Origin: Pseudomonadota bacterium
GTDB lineage: Bacteria > Pseudomonadota > Alphaproteobacteria > Rhizobiales > Rhizobiaceae
Assembly (NCBI GenBank): GCA_023419995.1
Contig: JAEZXF010000127.1
Coordinates: 1 to 5,045 of the forward strand
DNA: 5,045 nt
Reading direction: 5' to 3'
Below are positions 1 through 5,045 of the stretch, one piece after another (position 1 is the stretch's first letter; each line of letters starts with the position of its first letter). Both the position numbers and the translations under genes were made by a program. The notes under the pieces were generated by a model that made no database searches, was not told where the DNA came from, and saw nothing but the letters and a program-made list of their open reading frames with translations.

Positions 1-525
1 CTGTGGCACGCCATGCCCGAGCTGGCGGAGCTGTTGCTGCGGCGCGGCGCATCCATCGACGCGATCGACCACGAGGGCCGCTCCGCCTTCGCCGCGGCGG
101 CCGTCCGACCGGACCCGACCTGGCTCGACCGGCTGGCGGCGGCCGGCGCGGACATCGCGCGCCACGGCGACGAGGCGATCCTCGAGGCCGCTGCCGCGGG
201 CCGCGACGATTCGATCTCGCGGCTGATCGGCCTCGGCGTGGCGGTGTCGCGGACGCGGATCGGCGCGTCGGCCATCGTCCTCGCGGCGAATGCGGGCCGC
301 GTCCCGACCGTGCGCCTGCTGCTGGAGCGCGGCGCACGGCTCGGCACGATGTCCGGCATGGAGGACGTGGCGCGTGAGGGCATGGAGGGCGCCCGCGCCG
401 TCCTCGAGGAGGTCATCGCCCGGGCGGAAGCCTCGCGGGCCCATGTCGACGTGGCGGCGGAACGGGCCGAGCTGGCGCGGCTCCAGGCCGCGCATGCCGA
501 GATCGTGGAGATGCTGGGCCTGTAG
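1..525 (+). CDS. Ankyrin-repeat protein, 3' part only
   Basis: This is the C-terminal 174 codons of a larger gene; the frame is open from the first base and ends at TAG 523-525. Ankyrin-like helix pairs are visible. Residues 7-20 resemble the second helix and turn of a repeat (ELAELLLRRGAS), followed by a new repeat opening with DHEGRSAFAAAA. A degenerate unit follows around residues 41-66, and a clearer one around 88-115 (GASAIVLAANAGR, then VPTVRLLLERGA). From about residue 129 to the end the chain is rich in Ala, Glu and Arg with spaced leucines, which suggests a long helix or short coiled coil. Ankyrin repeats bind proteins; no partner or enzymatic domain can be seen here. The gene converges on the dehydrogenase gene and is probably unrelated to the minus-strand cluster. 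The internal ATG at 13 lies inside a repeat, so it is unlikely to be the true start. The repeats are divergent, so the family call is firmer than any role. Confidence 0.75.
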   Translation: MWHAMPELAELLLRRGASIDAIDHEGRSAFAAAAVRPDPTWLDRLAAAGADIARHGDEAILEAAAAGRDDSISRLIGLGVAVSRTRIGASAIVLAANAGRVPTVRLLLERGARLGTMSGMEDVAREGMEGARAVLEEVIARAEASRAHVDVAAERAELARLQAAHAEIVEMLGL

Positions 526-543
526 CGGCCAGAGCATTCCGGA

Positions 544-563
544 GCCGGACAAAACCGTCCGGC
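544..563. terminator. Hairpin between convergent genes, possible bidirectional terminator
   Basis: Bases 544-550 (GCCGGAC) pair perfectly with 557-563 (GTCCGGC) around a six-base loop, AAAACC on the plus strand. The hairpin lies 18 bases after the ankyrin stop and about 70 bases beyond the dehydrogenase stop on the other strand, which suits a terminator serving both genes. Neither strand shows a proper T-run after the stem, so intrinsic termination is doubtful. It may instead be an RNA 3'-end stabiliser or part of a dispersed repeat. Confidence 0.35.
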
Positions 564-631
564 GTCGCAAGGATGCTGCCAGGGAAACCCAGACGGAGCA
601 GCGGAACTGCGTTCGTCGGGACGCCCGCGCT

Positions 632-1513
632 CTACCGCGTCGGCACCGGATGCTCGCCGCGATAGTCGTAGAAGCCGCGGCCGGTCTTGCGGCCGAGCCA
701 GCCGGCCTCGACATACTTCACCAGCAGCGGGCACGGGCGGTACTTGGAGTCCGACAGGCCGTCGTGCAGCACCTGCATGATCGACAGGCAGGTGTCGAGG
801 CCGATGAAGTCGGCGAGCTGCAGCGGCCCCATCGGGTGGTTGGCGCCCAGCTTCATCGCCGTGTCGATGGCCTCGACCGAGCCGACGCCCTCGTAGAGCG
901 TGTAGATCGCCTCGTTGATCATCGGCAAGAGGATGCGGTTGACGATGAAGGCCGGGAAGTCCTCGGCGACGGTGATGGTCTTGTCGAGCGAGGCGACGAA
1001 CGCCTTTGCCGTCTCGAAGGTCGAATCCTCGGTGGCGATGCCGCGCACCACCTCGACCAGCTTCATCACCGGCACCGGGTTCATGAAGTGGATGCCGATG
1101 AAGCGCTCCGGCCGGTCGGTCTGTGCCGCGAGCCGGGTGATCGAGATCGACGAGGTGTTGGTGGCGAGCAGCGCCTCCGGGTTGAGCAGCGGGCAGAGCT
1201 GGGCGAAGATCTTGCGCTTGACCGTCTCGTCCTCGGTCGCCGCCTCGATGACGAGGTCGACGTCGGCGAGGTTCTCCAGCGCCGGCGCGGCGACGATGCG
1301 CTGGTTGGCGGCGCGGTGCACGCTCTCCTCCAGCTTCCCGGACGATACCTGGCGGGCCATGTTGCCGTTGATGGTGGCCAGCCCCGCCTCGATCCGCTCG
1401 AGCGAGACGTCGTACAGCTTGACCCGGTAGCCGGCCAGCGCCGCGACATGCGCGATGCCGCCGCCCATCTGCCCAGCCCCGATGATGCCCACCGTCGAAA
1501 TCTTGCCAGTCAT
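632..1513 (-). CDS. hbdA: 3-hydroxybutyryl-CoA dehydrogenase (3-hydroxyacyl-CoA dehydrogenase family)
   Basis: This cytoplasmic enzyme oxidises (S)-3-hydroxybutyryl-CoA to acetoacetyl-CoA with NAD(P), or runs in reverse, in short-chain acyl-CoA metabolism. The chosen start at 1513 gives 293 residues, normal for the single-domain bacterial family. A Rossmann nucleotide-binding motif lies at 9-21 ([13 protein letters not shown]). By spacing against human HADH the catalytic residues are Ser121 (in NTSS), His142 (IHFMNPVPV), Glu154 and Asn192 (FIVNR). The C-terminal dimerisation domain carries the family signature from about residue 185 ([14 protein letters not shown]) and ends with the usual [14 protein letters not shown]. 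An upstream in-frame ATG at 1582 would add 23 basic, low-homology residues, but it lies inside the loop of a terminator-like hairpin. I prefer 1513 because MTGKIS leads directly into the first beta strand. Its ribosome site is weak (GGAG 13 bases upstream, GGGGC closer). The gene sits 114 bases downstream of etfA. Preference for hydroxybutyryl-CoA over longer chains is inferred from the family. Confidence 0.95.
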   Translation of the reverse strand: MTGKISTVGIIGAGQMGGGIAHVAALAGYRVKLYDVSLERIEAGLATINGNMARQVSSGKLEESVHRAANQRIVAAPALENLADVDLVIEAATEDETVKRKIFAQLCPLLNPEALLATNTSSISITRLAAQTDRPERFIGIHFMNPVPVMKLVEVVRGIATEDSTFETAKAFVASLDKTITVAEDFPAFIVNRILLPMINEAIYTLYEGVGSVEAIDTAMKLGANHPMGPLQLADFIGLDTCLSIMQVLHDGLSDSKYRPCPLLVKYVEAGWLGRKTGRGFYDYRGEHPVPTR

Positions 1514-1557
1514 GTCCAGCCCCGTGCTCCGGCCTTTGGCGGCCGCTTTGTTGCGGT

Positions 1558-1597
1558 GCAAAATAGAAGGGCGGGGTGACATCTGTCTACCCCGCCC
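1558..1597 (-). terminator. Rho-independent terminator or attenuator after etfA
   Basis: Read on the minus strand, 1597-1589 (GGGCGGGGT) pairs perfectly with 1577-1569 (ACCCCGCCC), nine base pairs, mostly G-C, around an 11-base loop. Inside the loop GACA and TGTC could add weak pairs. The stem is followed by TTCTATTTTGC (1568-1558), a T-rich tail that stands out in this GC-rich DNA. It lies 30 bases past the etfA stop and 55 bases before the preferred dehydrogenase start. That position suits an etfBA terminator, perhaps leaky, so the dehydrogenase gene would need read-through or its own promoter. The plus-strand side has no such tail, which supports the minus-strand direction. Confidence 0.65.
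1560..1589 (-). promoter_or_regulatory. Possible hbdA promoter overlapping the hairpin
   Basis: On the minus strand TAGACA (1589-1584) and TATTTT (1565-1560) are separated by 18 bases, a fair match to the housekeeping sigma-factor pattern, with 46 bases left to the start at 1513. Both elements fall within the terminator hairpin and its tail, so the TATTTT may simply be the terminator T-tract. This rests on sequence resemblance only. Confidence 0.2.
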
Positions 1598-1627
1598 CTT
1601 AACAATAGTACCGGCGTTGCCGCAGCG

Positions 1628-2557
1628 TCAAAGCGCCTTTTCGAGCTCCGGCAGGATAGTGAAGAGATCGCCGACCAGGCCGTAGTCGGCGACCTGGAAG
1701 ATCGGCGCCTCCTCGTCCTTGTTGATGGCGACGATGACCTTCGAGTCCTTCATGCCGGCGAGGTGCTGGATCGCGCCCGAGATGCCGACGGCGATGTAGA
1801 GCTCCGGCGCGACGACCTTGCCGGTCTGGCCGACCTGCCAGTCGCTCGGCGCGTAGCCGGCGTCGACCGCCGCGCGCGAGGCGCCGACGGCGGCGCCGAG
1901 CTTGTCGGCGACGGGAAGGATGACCTCCTCGAACTTCTCCGACGAGCCGAGCGCGCGGCCGCCCGAGATGATGATCTTGGCCGAGGTCAGCTCCGGACGG
2001 TCGCTCTCCGACAGCTTGTTCTCGACGAAGGAGGACAGGCCCGGATCGGCGGCGGCCGCCACGCTCTCGACCGCGGCCGAGCCGCCCTGGTCCGCCGCCT
2101 GGAACGAGGCGGTGCGAACGGTGATCACCTTCTTGGCGTCGGTCGACTGCACGGTCTGGATGGCGTTGCCGGCGTAGATCGGCCGCTTGAACGTGTCGGC
2201 CGAGACCACCTCGATGATCTCGGAGACCTGCGCCACGTCGAGCAGGGCGGCGACGCGCGGCAGCACGTTCTTGCCCATGGTCGTGGCCGGCGCGATCACC
2301 GTGTCGTAGTTGCCGGCGAGCGAGACGATCAGCGCGGCGGTCGGCTCGGCCAGCCGCTCGGCGAGCTCGTCGGCCTCCGCGAGCAGCACCTTGCGCACGC
2401 CGGAAAGCTTGGCGGCCGCGTCGGCGGCGGCCTTGGCGCCCTTGCCGGCGACCAGCACGTCGACGTCGCCGCCGATCTTCAATGCCGCGCTCAGCGCCTT
2501 GGCGGTCTGGTCGGAGAGGGTGGCGTTGTCGTGTTCGGCAACGAGAAGAATGGCCAT
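1628..2557 (-). CDS. etfA: Electron transfer flavoprotein subunit alpha
   Basis: The alpha subunit of the ETF heterodimer holds the redox-active FAD that takes electrons from acyl-CoA dehydrogenases and passes them to ETF-quinone oxidoreductase at the inner membrane. The 309-residue length is typical of the bacterial group I form. The N-terminal alpha/beta domain begins [11 protein letters not shown]. The FAD-binding C-terminal domain starts near residue 193 ([12 protein letters not shown]). The ETF-alpha signature spans 253-279, from [13 protein letters not shown] to VAIN. Flavin-contacting residues of human ETF are present by alignment: Arg201 (SGGR), Arg228 (GASR), Thr245 (QTGK) and His265 (IQH). 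The start at 2557 has a good ribosome site, AAGGGAGA (2573-2566), eight bases away. The gene lies 25 bases downstream of etfB, so the two are surely cotranscribed. It follows the form paired with beta-oxidation dehydrogenases, not the nitrogen-fixation FixAB type. No anomaly was seen. Confidence 0.98.
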   Translation of the reverse strand: MAILLVAEHDNATLSDQTAKALSAALKIGGDVDVLVAGKGAKAAADAAAKLSGVRKVLLAEADELAERLAEPTAALIVSLAGNYDTVIAPATTMGKNVLPRVAALLDVAQVSEIIEVVSADTFKRPIYAGNAIQTVQSTDAKKVITVRTASFQAADQGGSAAVESVAAAADPGLSSFVENKLSESDRPELTSAKIIISGGRALGSSEKFEEVILPVADKLGAAVGASRAAVDAGYAPSDWQVGQTGKVVAPELYIAVGISGAIQHLAGMKDSKVIVAINKDEEAPIFQVADYGLVGDLFTILPELEKAL

Positions 2558-2582
2558 TGTCGTGATCTCCCTTTTCCGAACC

Positions 2583-3329
2583 CTAGAGGACGCCCGCGGA
2601 CTTCAGGCTGGACACGAGTTCCGCCACGTCCTTGACCTTGACGCCCGCCTTGCGGCCGCCCGGCTCCTCGGTCTTCACCACCTTGAGGCGCGGCGAGACG
2701 TCGACGCCGTAGTCGGCGGCGGACTTCTCGTCGAGCGGCTTCTTCTTGGCCTTCATGATGTTGGGCAGCGACGCGTAGCGCGGCTGGTTCAGGCGCAGGT
2801 CCGTCGTCACGATCGCCGGCAGCTTCACCTCGACGACCTGCAGGCCGCCGTCGACCTCGCGCGTCACCTTGGCCTTGCCGTCGCCGAGCTCGACCGCCGA
2901 GGCGAAGGTGCCCTGCGACCAGCCGAGCAGCGCGGCCAGCATCTGGCCGGTCTGGTTGGCGTCGTCGTCGATCGCCTGCTTGCCGAGCACGACCAGCTCC
3001 GGCTTCTCCTCGTCGACGACGGCCTTGAGCAGCTTGGCCACCGCCAGCGGCTCGACCGCGTCGTCGGACTTGATCAGGATGCCCCTGTCCGCGCCCATGG
3101 CGAGCGCCGTGCGGATCGTCTCGGCCGCCTGGGCGGGGCCGATGGAGACGACGACGATCTCCGAAACCTTGCCGGCTTCCTTCAGGCGGATCGCCTCCTC
3201 GACGGCGATCTCGTCGAACGGGTTCATCGACATCTTCACGTTGGCAAGCTCGACGCCGGATCCGTCCGACTTCACGCGGATCTTCACGTTGAAGTCCACC
3301 ACCCGCTTGACTGGGACAAGAACTTTCAT
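2583..3329 (-). CDS. etfB: Electron transfer flavoprotein subunit beta
   Basis: The beta subunit of ETF binds structural AMP and carries the recognition loop that docks on acyl-CoA dehydrogenases. At 248 residues it has the normal length. It begins [12 protein letters not shown], the family's usual N-terminus. Residues 114-131 ([18 protein letters not shown]) form the AMP-pocket region. The ETF-beta signature runs from about 155 to 176 (VTREVDGG, then LPAIVTT). The recognition loop at 181-198 contains [17 protein letters not shown]; Leu188 matches human Leu195, the anchor that inserts into partner dehydrogenases. The frame stays open up to 3482, but the extra 51 residues are arginine- and proline-rich and unlike the family. 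The start at 3329 has GGAAAGG (3346-3340) ten bases upstream. The gene leads the etfBA pair and is preceded by a 207-bp region with a candidate promoter and palindrome. The close match to mitochondrial ETF-beta supports group I. Confidence 0.98.
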   Translation of the reverse strand: MKVLVPVKRVVDFNVKIRVKSDGSGVELANVKMSMNPFDEIAVEEAIRLKEAGKVSEIVVVSIGPAQAAETIRTALAMGADRGILIKSDDAVEPLAVAKLLKAVVDEEKPELVVLGKQAIDDDANQTGQMLAALLGWSQGTFASAVELGDGKAKVTREVDGGLQVVEVKLPAIVTTDLRLNQPRYASLPNIMKAKKKPLDEKSAADYGVDVSPRLKVVKTEEPGGRKAGVKVKDVAELVSSLKSAGVL

Positions 3330-3468
3330 TCGTTCAAAACCTTTCCGAGAAATTCGTGGGCGCTGGCTGGCAGCATCCCTGCCGTTCGCTTGCGGATATG
3401 GAATTCGCCGAGGCGAGACCCGTGCGCCCCGTCGCCGGCGAGACGGCATGGGCCCTGGTCGCCAGTGG

Positions 3469-3496
3469 CTGTAGTAGCACACCGGGGCAGCGTCAA
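3469..3496 (-). promoter_or_regulatory. Candidate etfBA promoter
   Basis: On the minus strand TTGACG (3496-3491) is followed after 16 bases by CTACAG (3474-3469). In the alphaproteobacterial form this reads ATTGAC, 17 bases, CTACAG, close to the rhizobial housekeeping pattern CTTGAC-N17-CTATAT. It would start transcription near 3462 and leave a leader of about 130 bases before etfB. It lies in the only sizeable gap of the minus-strand cluster. The -10 element is a partial match, so the call rests mainly on the -35 element, the spacing and the position. Confidence 0.45.
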
Positions 3497-3509
3497 TACG
3501 GATGCGGGC

Positions 3510-3524
3510 TTCAAACCGTTTGAA
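3510..3524. promoter_or_regulatory. Palindrome upstream of etfB, candidate operator
   Basis: TTCAAAC (3510-3516) and GTTTGAA (3518-3524) form a perfect inverted repeat of seven bases per arm around one central C. It is AT-rich in very GC-rich surroundings and lies 13 bases upstream of the putative -35 element and 12 bases past the rhomboid stop. No T-run follows on the minus strand, so a terminator is less likely than a protein-binding site. The CAAAC/GTTTG half sites resemble those described for TetR-family fatty-acid regulators such as PsrA, although those usually have a slightly longer spacer. The regulator is unknown. Confidence 0.45.
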
Positions 3525-3536
3525 AGGCGCGGCAGA

Positions 3537-4295
3537 TCAGCGCCGTCCCCACGGCGACGGCGGCGGCGCCGGCGTGCTCTCGGGCGCCGCCTCGATGGCC
3601 TGCGGGGTGACGATCTCGCGGTCGAACAGCGGCACGCCGCGCCGGCGCAGCACGAGCACCAGCACCGCGCCGGCGACGATGCCGCCGAGATGCGCGGCCC
3701 ACGAGATCTCGTCGTCCGCCGTCAGCACCACCCTCGCCACCTGGAACAGGATCCACAGCACCAACAGGATGGAGGCCGGCAGCCGCACCGGGAACCGGCC
3801 GAGCGCCAGCACCCACACCTTCAACCGCGGGTGCAGCATCAGGTAGGCGGAAACCACGCCGGCGATGGCGCCGGACGCGCCGATCAGCGGCGCCTGCGAG
3901 TCCGGCGCGACCATGCCGTGGGCGAAGGCGCCCGCCACCGCGCAGGCGAGATAGAACAGCAGGAACTTGATGTGGCCGAGCGCGTCCTCGACATTGTCGC
4001 CGAACACCCACAGGAACAGCATGTTGCCGCCCAGATGCCAGATGTCGCCGTGCAGGAAGGCATAGGTGACGTAGGTGGCGTCGTCCGGCACCAGCACCCA
4101 TTCGTCCGGCCGCTCGGCGATGTCGAACACGGTCGAAGGGATGTAGCCGAGGCCGATCACCGCCGCCTGGGCGACGCTCTCGCTGGACAGCGTGGTCAGG
4201 AGGTAGACGATGACGTTGGCGGCGATCAGCCCGAGCGTGACGTACTGGAGCCGGATGTGCTTGAGGCTGTTGGCGTCATGCAGCGGAATGAACAT
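3537..4295 (-). CDS. Rhomboid-family intramembrane serine protease
   Basis: A 252-residue integral membrane protease predicted to cut within or beside transmembrane helices. A first membrane helix lies at about 17-36 (YVTLGLIAANVIVYLL). The typical L1/TM2 region at 79-104 reads AFLHGDIWHLGGN and then FLWVFGDNVED, with the conserved His87 and the oxyanion-hole Asn91. Further helices lie at about 111-130, 137-154, 172-192 and 201-217. The catalytic dyad is present: Ser141 in GASG and His202 in AAHLGG, so it should be active. The cytoplasmic tail after about 218 is short and proline-rich (STPAPPPSPWGRR). It lacks the N-terminal cytoplasmic domain of E. coli GlpG. AAAGGA (4310-4305) stands nine bases before ATG 4295. 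The gene lies 30 bases downstream of the adenosyltransferase, probably cotranscribed. Its substrate cannot be inferred; the neighbouring single-pass segment is only a guess. Confidence 0.95.
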   Translation of the reverse strand: MFIPLHDANSLKHIRLQYVTLGLIAANVIVYLLTTLSSESVAQAAVIGLGYIPSTVFDIAERPDEWVLVPDDATYVTYAFLHGDIWHLGGNMLFLWVFGDNVEDALGHIKFLLFYLACAVAGAFAHGMVAPDSQAPLIGASGAIAGVVSAYLMLHPRLKVWVLALGRFPVRLPASILLVLWILFQVARVVLTADDEISWAAHLGGIVAGAVLVLVLRRRGVPLFDREIVTPQAIEAAPESTPAPPPSPWGRR

Positions 4296-4325
4296 CGATG
4301 CCGGTCCTTTCCGCCGCGCGCCTGC

Positions 4326-4907
4326 CTACCGGTTCTGTCCCGGCACCCATAGCACGTCGCTTTCGCCCCTGTCATTGACCGCCCTGGCGGCGACGAAGAG
4401 GAAGTCGGAGACGCGGTTGATGTAGCGGATGGCCGCCTCGCCCACCTTCTCGCCTTCCTTGAGCGACAGCTCCACGATCATGCGCTCGGCACGGCGCGAG
4501 ACGGTGCGCGCGAGATGCAGCGCCGCCGCGGCCGGCGAGCCGCCGGGCAGCACGAAGGTGCGCAGCGGCCGGATGCCCTTGTTGACGGCGTCGATGTCGC
4601 CCTCCAGCCGCCTGACCTGCGAATCGACGATGCGCAGCGGCTCGTAGCCGAGGTCCTCGCCGGTGTCGGGCGTCGCCAGCTCGGCGCCGAGGTCGAACAG
4701 GTCGTTCTGGATGCGCCCGAGCATGGCGTCGAGCTCGGGCTGGGCGTCCCTCGTGTGCAGCCGCGCCAGGCCGATGCAGGCATTGGCCTCGTCGACCGTG
4801 CCGTAGGAGGCGAGGCGCTGGTCGTATTTCGGCCGCCGCTCGCCGGTGCCGAGCGCGGTCGTGCCGTCGTCGCCGGTGCGGGTGTAGATCTTGTTGAGGA
4901 TGACCAT
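4326..4907 (-). CDS. Cob(I)alamin adenosyltransferase, PduO type
   Basis: This cytoplasmic enzyme transfers the adenosyl group of ATP to cob(I)alamin or cob(I)yrinic acid a,c-diamide, making adenosylcobalamin-type cofactor. With the start at 4907 it has 193 residues, normal for the PduO/MMAB trimeric helical family. The ATP-binding N-terminal motif is at 7-19 (IYTRTGDDGTTAL), followed by YGTVDEANACIG at 35-46, FVLPGG at 118-123, the arginine-rich ARTVSRRAER at 133-142 and YINRVSDFLFVAAR at 162-175; these are the conserved blocks around the active site. An alternative ATG at 4943 would add 12 residues and overlap the upstream gene by 19 bases. I prefer 4907 because MVILNKIYTRTGD is the family's usual start and GGAAGG (4920-4915) lies seven bases before it. 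It sits 17 bases after the twin-transmembrane gene. It is not the unrelated CobA/BtuR family, despite the shared reaction; cobO is therefore avoided as a symbol. Confidence 0.96.
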   Translation of the reverse strand: MVILNKIYTRTGDDGTTALGTGERRPKYDQRLASYGTVDEANACIGLARLHTRDAQPELDAMLGRIQNDLFDLGAELATPDTGEDLGYEPLRIVDSQVRRLEGDIDAVNKGIRPLRTFVLPGGSPAAAALHLARTVSRRAERMIVELSLKEGEKVGEAAIRYINRVSDFLFVAARAVNDRGESDVLWVPGQNR

Positions 4908-4924
4908 GGCTTCGCCTTCCCTGT

Positions 4925-5045
4925 TCAGCCCCGCGAGAACCACAGCGCCAGCACGATGAACACCAGCGCCACGAACTGGAGCGCCACCCGGGCCTGCATC
5001 AGCTTGTTCGAGGTGTTGCCGGATCCGCCGCGCAGCATGTTGATG
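4925..5045 (-). CDS. HIG1-like twin-transmembrane protein, C-terminal part
   Basis: The last 39 residues of a small membrane protein whose start lies beyond the right edge; it ends at TGA 4927-4925. The visible chain starts INMLRGGSGNTSNKLMQARV, then one hydrophobic helix (VALQFVALVFIVLALWF), and ends SRG. The loop with N-M-L-R-G-G-S and then N-K-L-M-x-x-R-V, followed by a C-terminal membrane helix, matches small alphaproteobacterial twin-transmembrane (HIG1-domain) proteins. HIG1 relatives in mitochondria (Rcf1/HIGD) associate with cytochrome c oxidase and respiratory supercomplexes, so a respiratory-chain role is likely but inferred. It probably heads the unit with the adenosyltransferase and rhomboid genes, with only 17 bases to the next start. 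The first membrane helix, expected in the missing part, cannot be checked. Confidence 0.8.
   Translation of the reverse strand, partial: INMLRGGSGNTSNKLMQARVALQFVALVFIVLALWFSRG

Noticed and set aside
290..1579. A 429-codon open frame on the plus strand
   Set aside because: It overlaps the ankyrin gene in another frame and is antisense to the dehydrogenase. Its composition is Arg/Asp/Val-rich with no recognisable motif.
1763..2635. A 290-codon open frame on the plus strand opposite etfA
   Set aside because: It is antisense to a fully conserved etfA and the product is Gly/Arg/Asp-rich without domain signals.
3330..3482. N-terminal extension of EtfB to an ATG at 3482
   Set aside because: It would add 51 Arg/Pro-rich residues absent from the family and would overlap the predicted promoter. 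The start at 3329 has its own ribosome site.
3510..3524. The palindrome read as a terminator for the rhomboid gene
   Set aside because: No T-run follows on the minus strand and the stem is AT-rich and weak with a one-base spacer, so a DNA-binding site fits better.
3511..4101. A 196-codon minus-strand frame inside the rhomboid gene
   Set aside because: It is an out-of-frame shadow of the rhomboid gene, arginine- and glycine-rich, whereas the rhomboid frame has the GASG and AAHLGG active-site motifs.
2310..4352. A 680-codon open frame on the plus strand
   Set aside because: It runs antisense across etfA, etfB and the rhomboid gene. Its product is His/Arg/Asp-rich and low in complexity, as expected of an antisense frame opposite GC-rich codons. 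The minus-strand genes all show clear family motifs.
4908..4943. Twelve-residue N-terminal extension of the adenosyltransferase
   Set aside because: It overlaps the end of the twin-transmembrane gene, and the standard family N-terminus with a well-spaced ribosome site begins at 4907.

Overview
The window looks like chromosomal DNA of a GC-rich alphaproteobacterium, most likely a member of the Hyphomicrobiales (Rhizobiales). The evidence is the strongly G/C-biased third codon positions, the mitochondrial-like group I ETF subunits, and a gene order I recall from rhizobial genomes: small twin-transmembrane protein, PduO-type adenosyltransferase, rhomboid protease, etfB, etfA, 3-hydroxyacyl-CoA dehydrogenase. 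The genus cannot be fixed from the sequence alone.

Layout. Bases 1-525 (+) hold the 3' end of an ankyrin-repeat gene that enters from the left edge. Bases 526-631 are a convergent spacer with a 7-bp hairpin. Everything from 632 to the right edge is on the minus strand, so transcription order runs from right to left: a partial HIG1-like twin-transmembrane protein (4925-5045), cob(I)alamin adenosyltransferase (4326-4907), rhomboid protease (3537-4295), a 207-bp control region, etfB (2583-3329), etfA (1628-2557), a terminator-like hairpin, and 3-hydroxybutyryl-CoA dehydrogenase (632-1513). The gaps of 17 and 30 bp between the first three genes suggest one transcription unit. The 207-bp region holds a candidate promoter and a 15-base palindrome, which suggests that etfBA starts a second unit.

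How the genes work together. ETF collects electrons from acyl-CoA dehydrogenases and hands them to the quinone pool through ETF-quinone oxidoreductase (not in this window). The 3-hydroxyacyl-CoA dehydrogenase does the NAD-linked oxidation of short-chain 3-hydroxyacyl-CoA. The adenosyltransferase makes adenosylcobalamin, the cofactor of methylmalonyl-CoA and ethylmalonyl-CoA mutases, which handle propionyl-CoA and C4-C5 acyl-CoA products. The cluster therefore fits short-chain acyl-CoA metabolism feeding the respiratory chain, with two membrane proteins (HIG1-like and rhomboid) upstream.

This is mostly an ordinary core-genome region. I found no mobile element, CRISPR array, tRNA or rRNA, and no credible new system. 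The best leads are regulatory: the palindrome before etfB, and the hairpin between etfA and the dehydrogenase gene, which also bears on the dehydrogenase's start codon.
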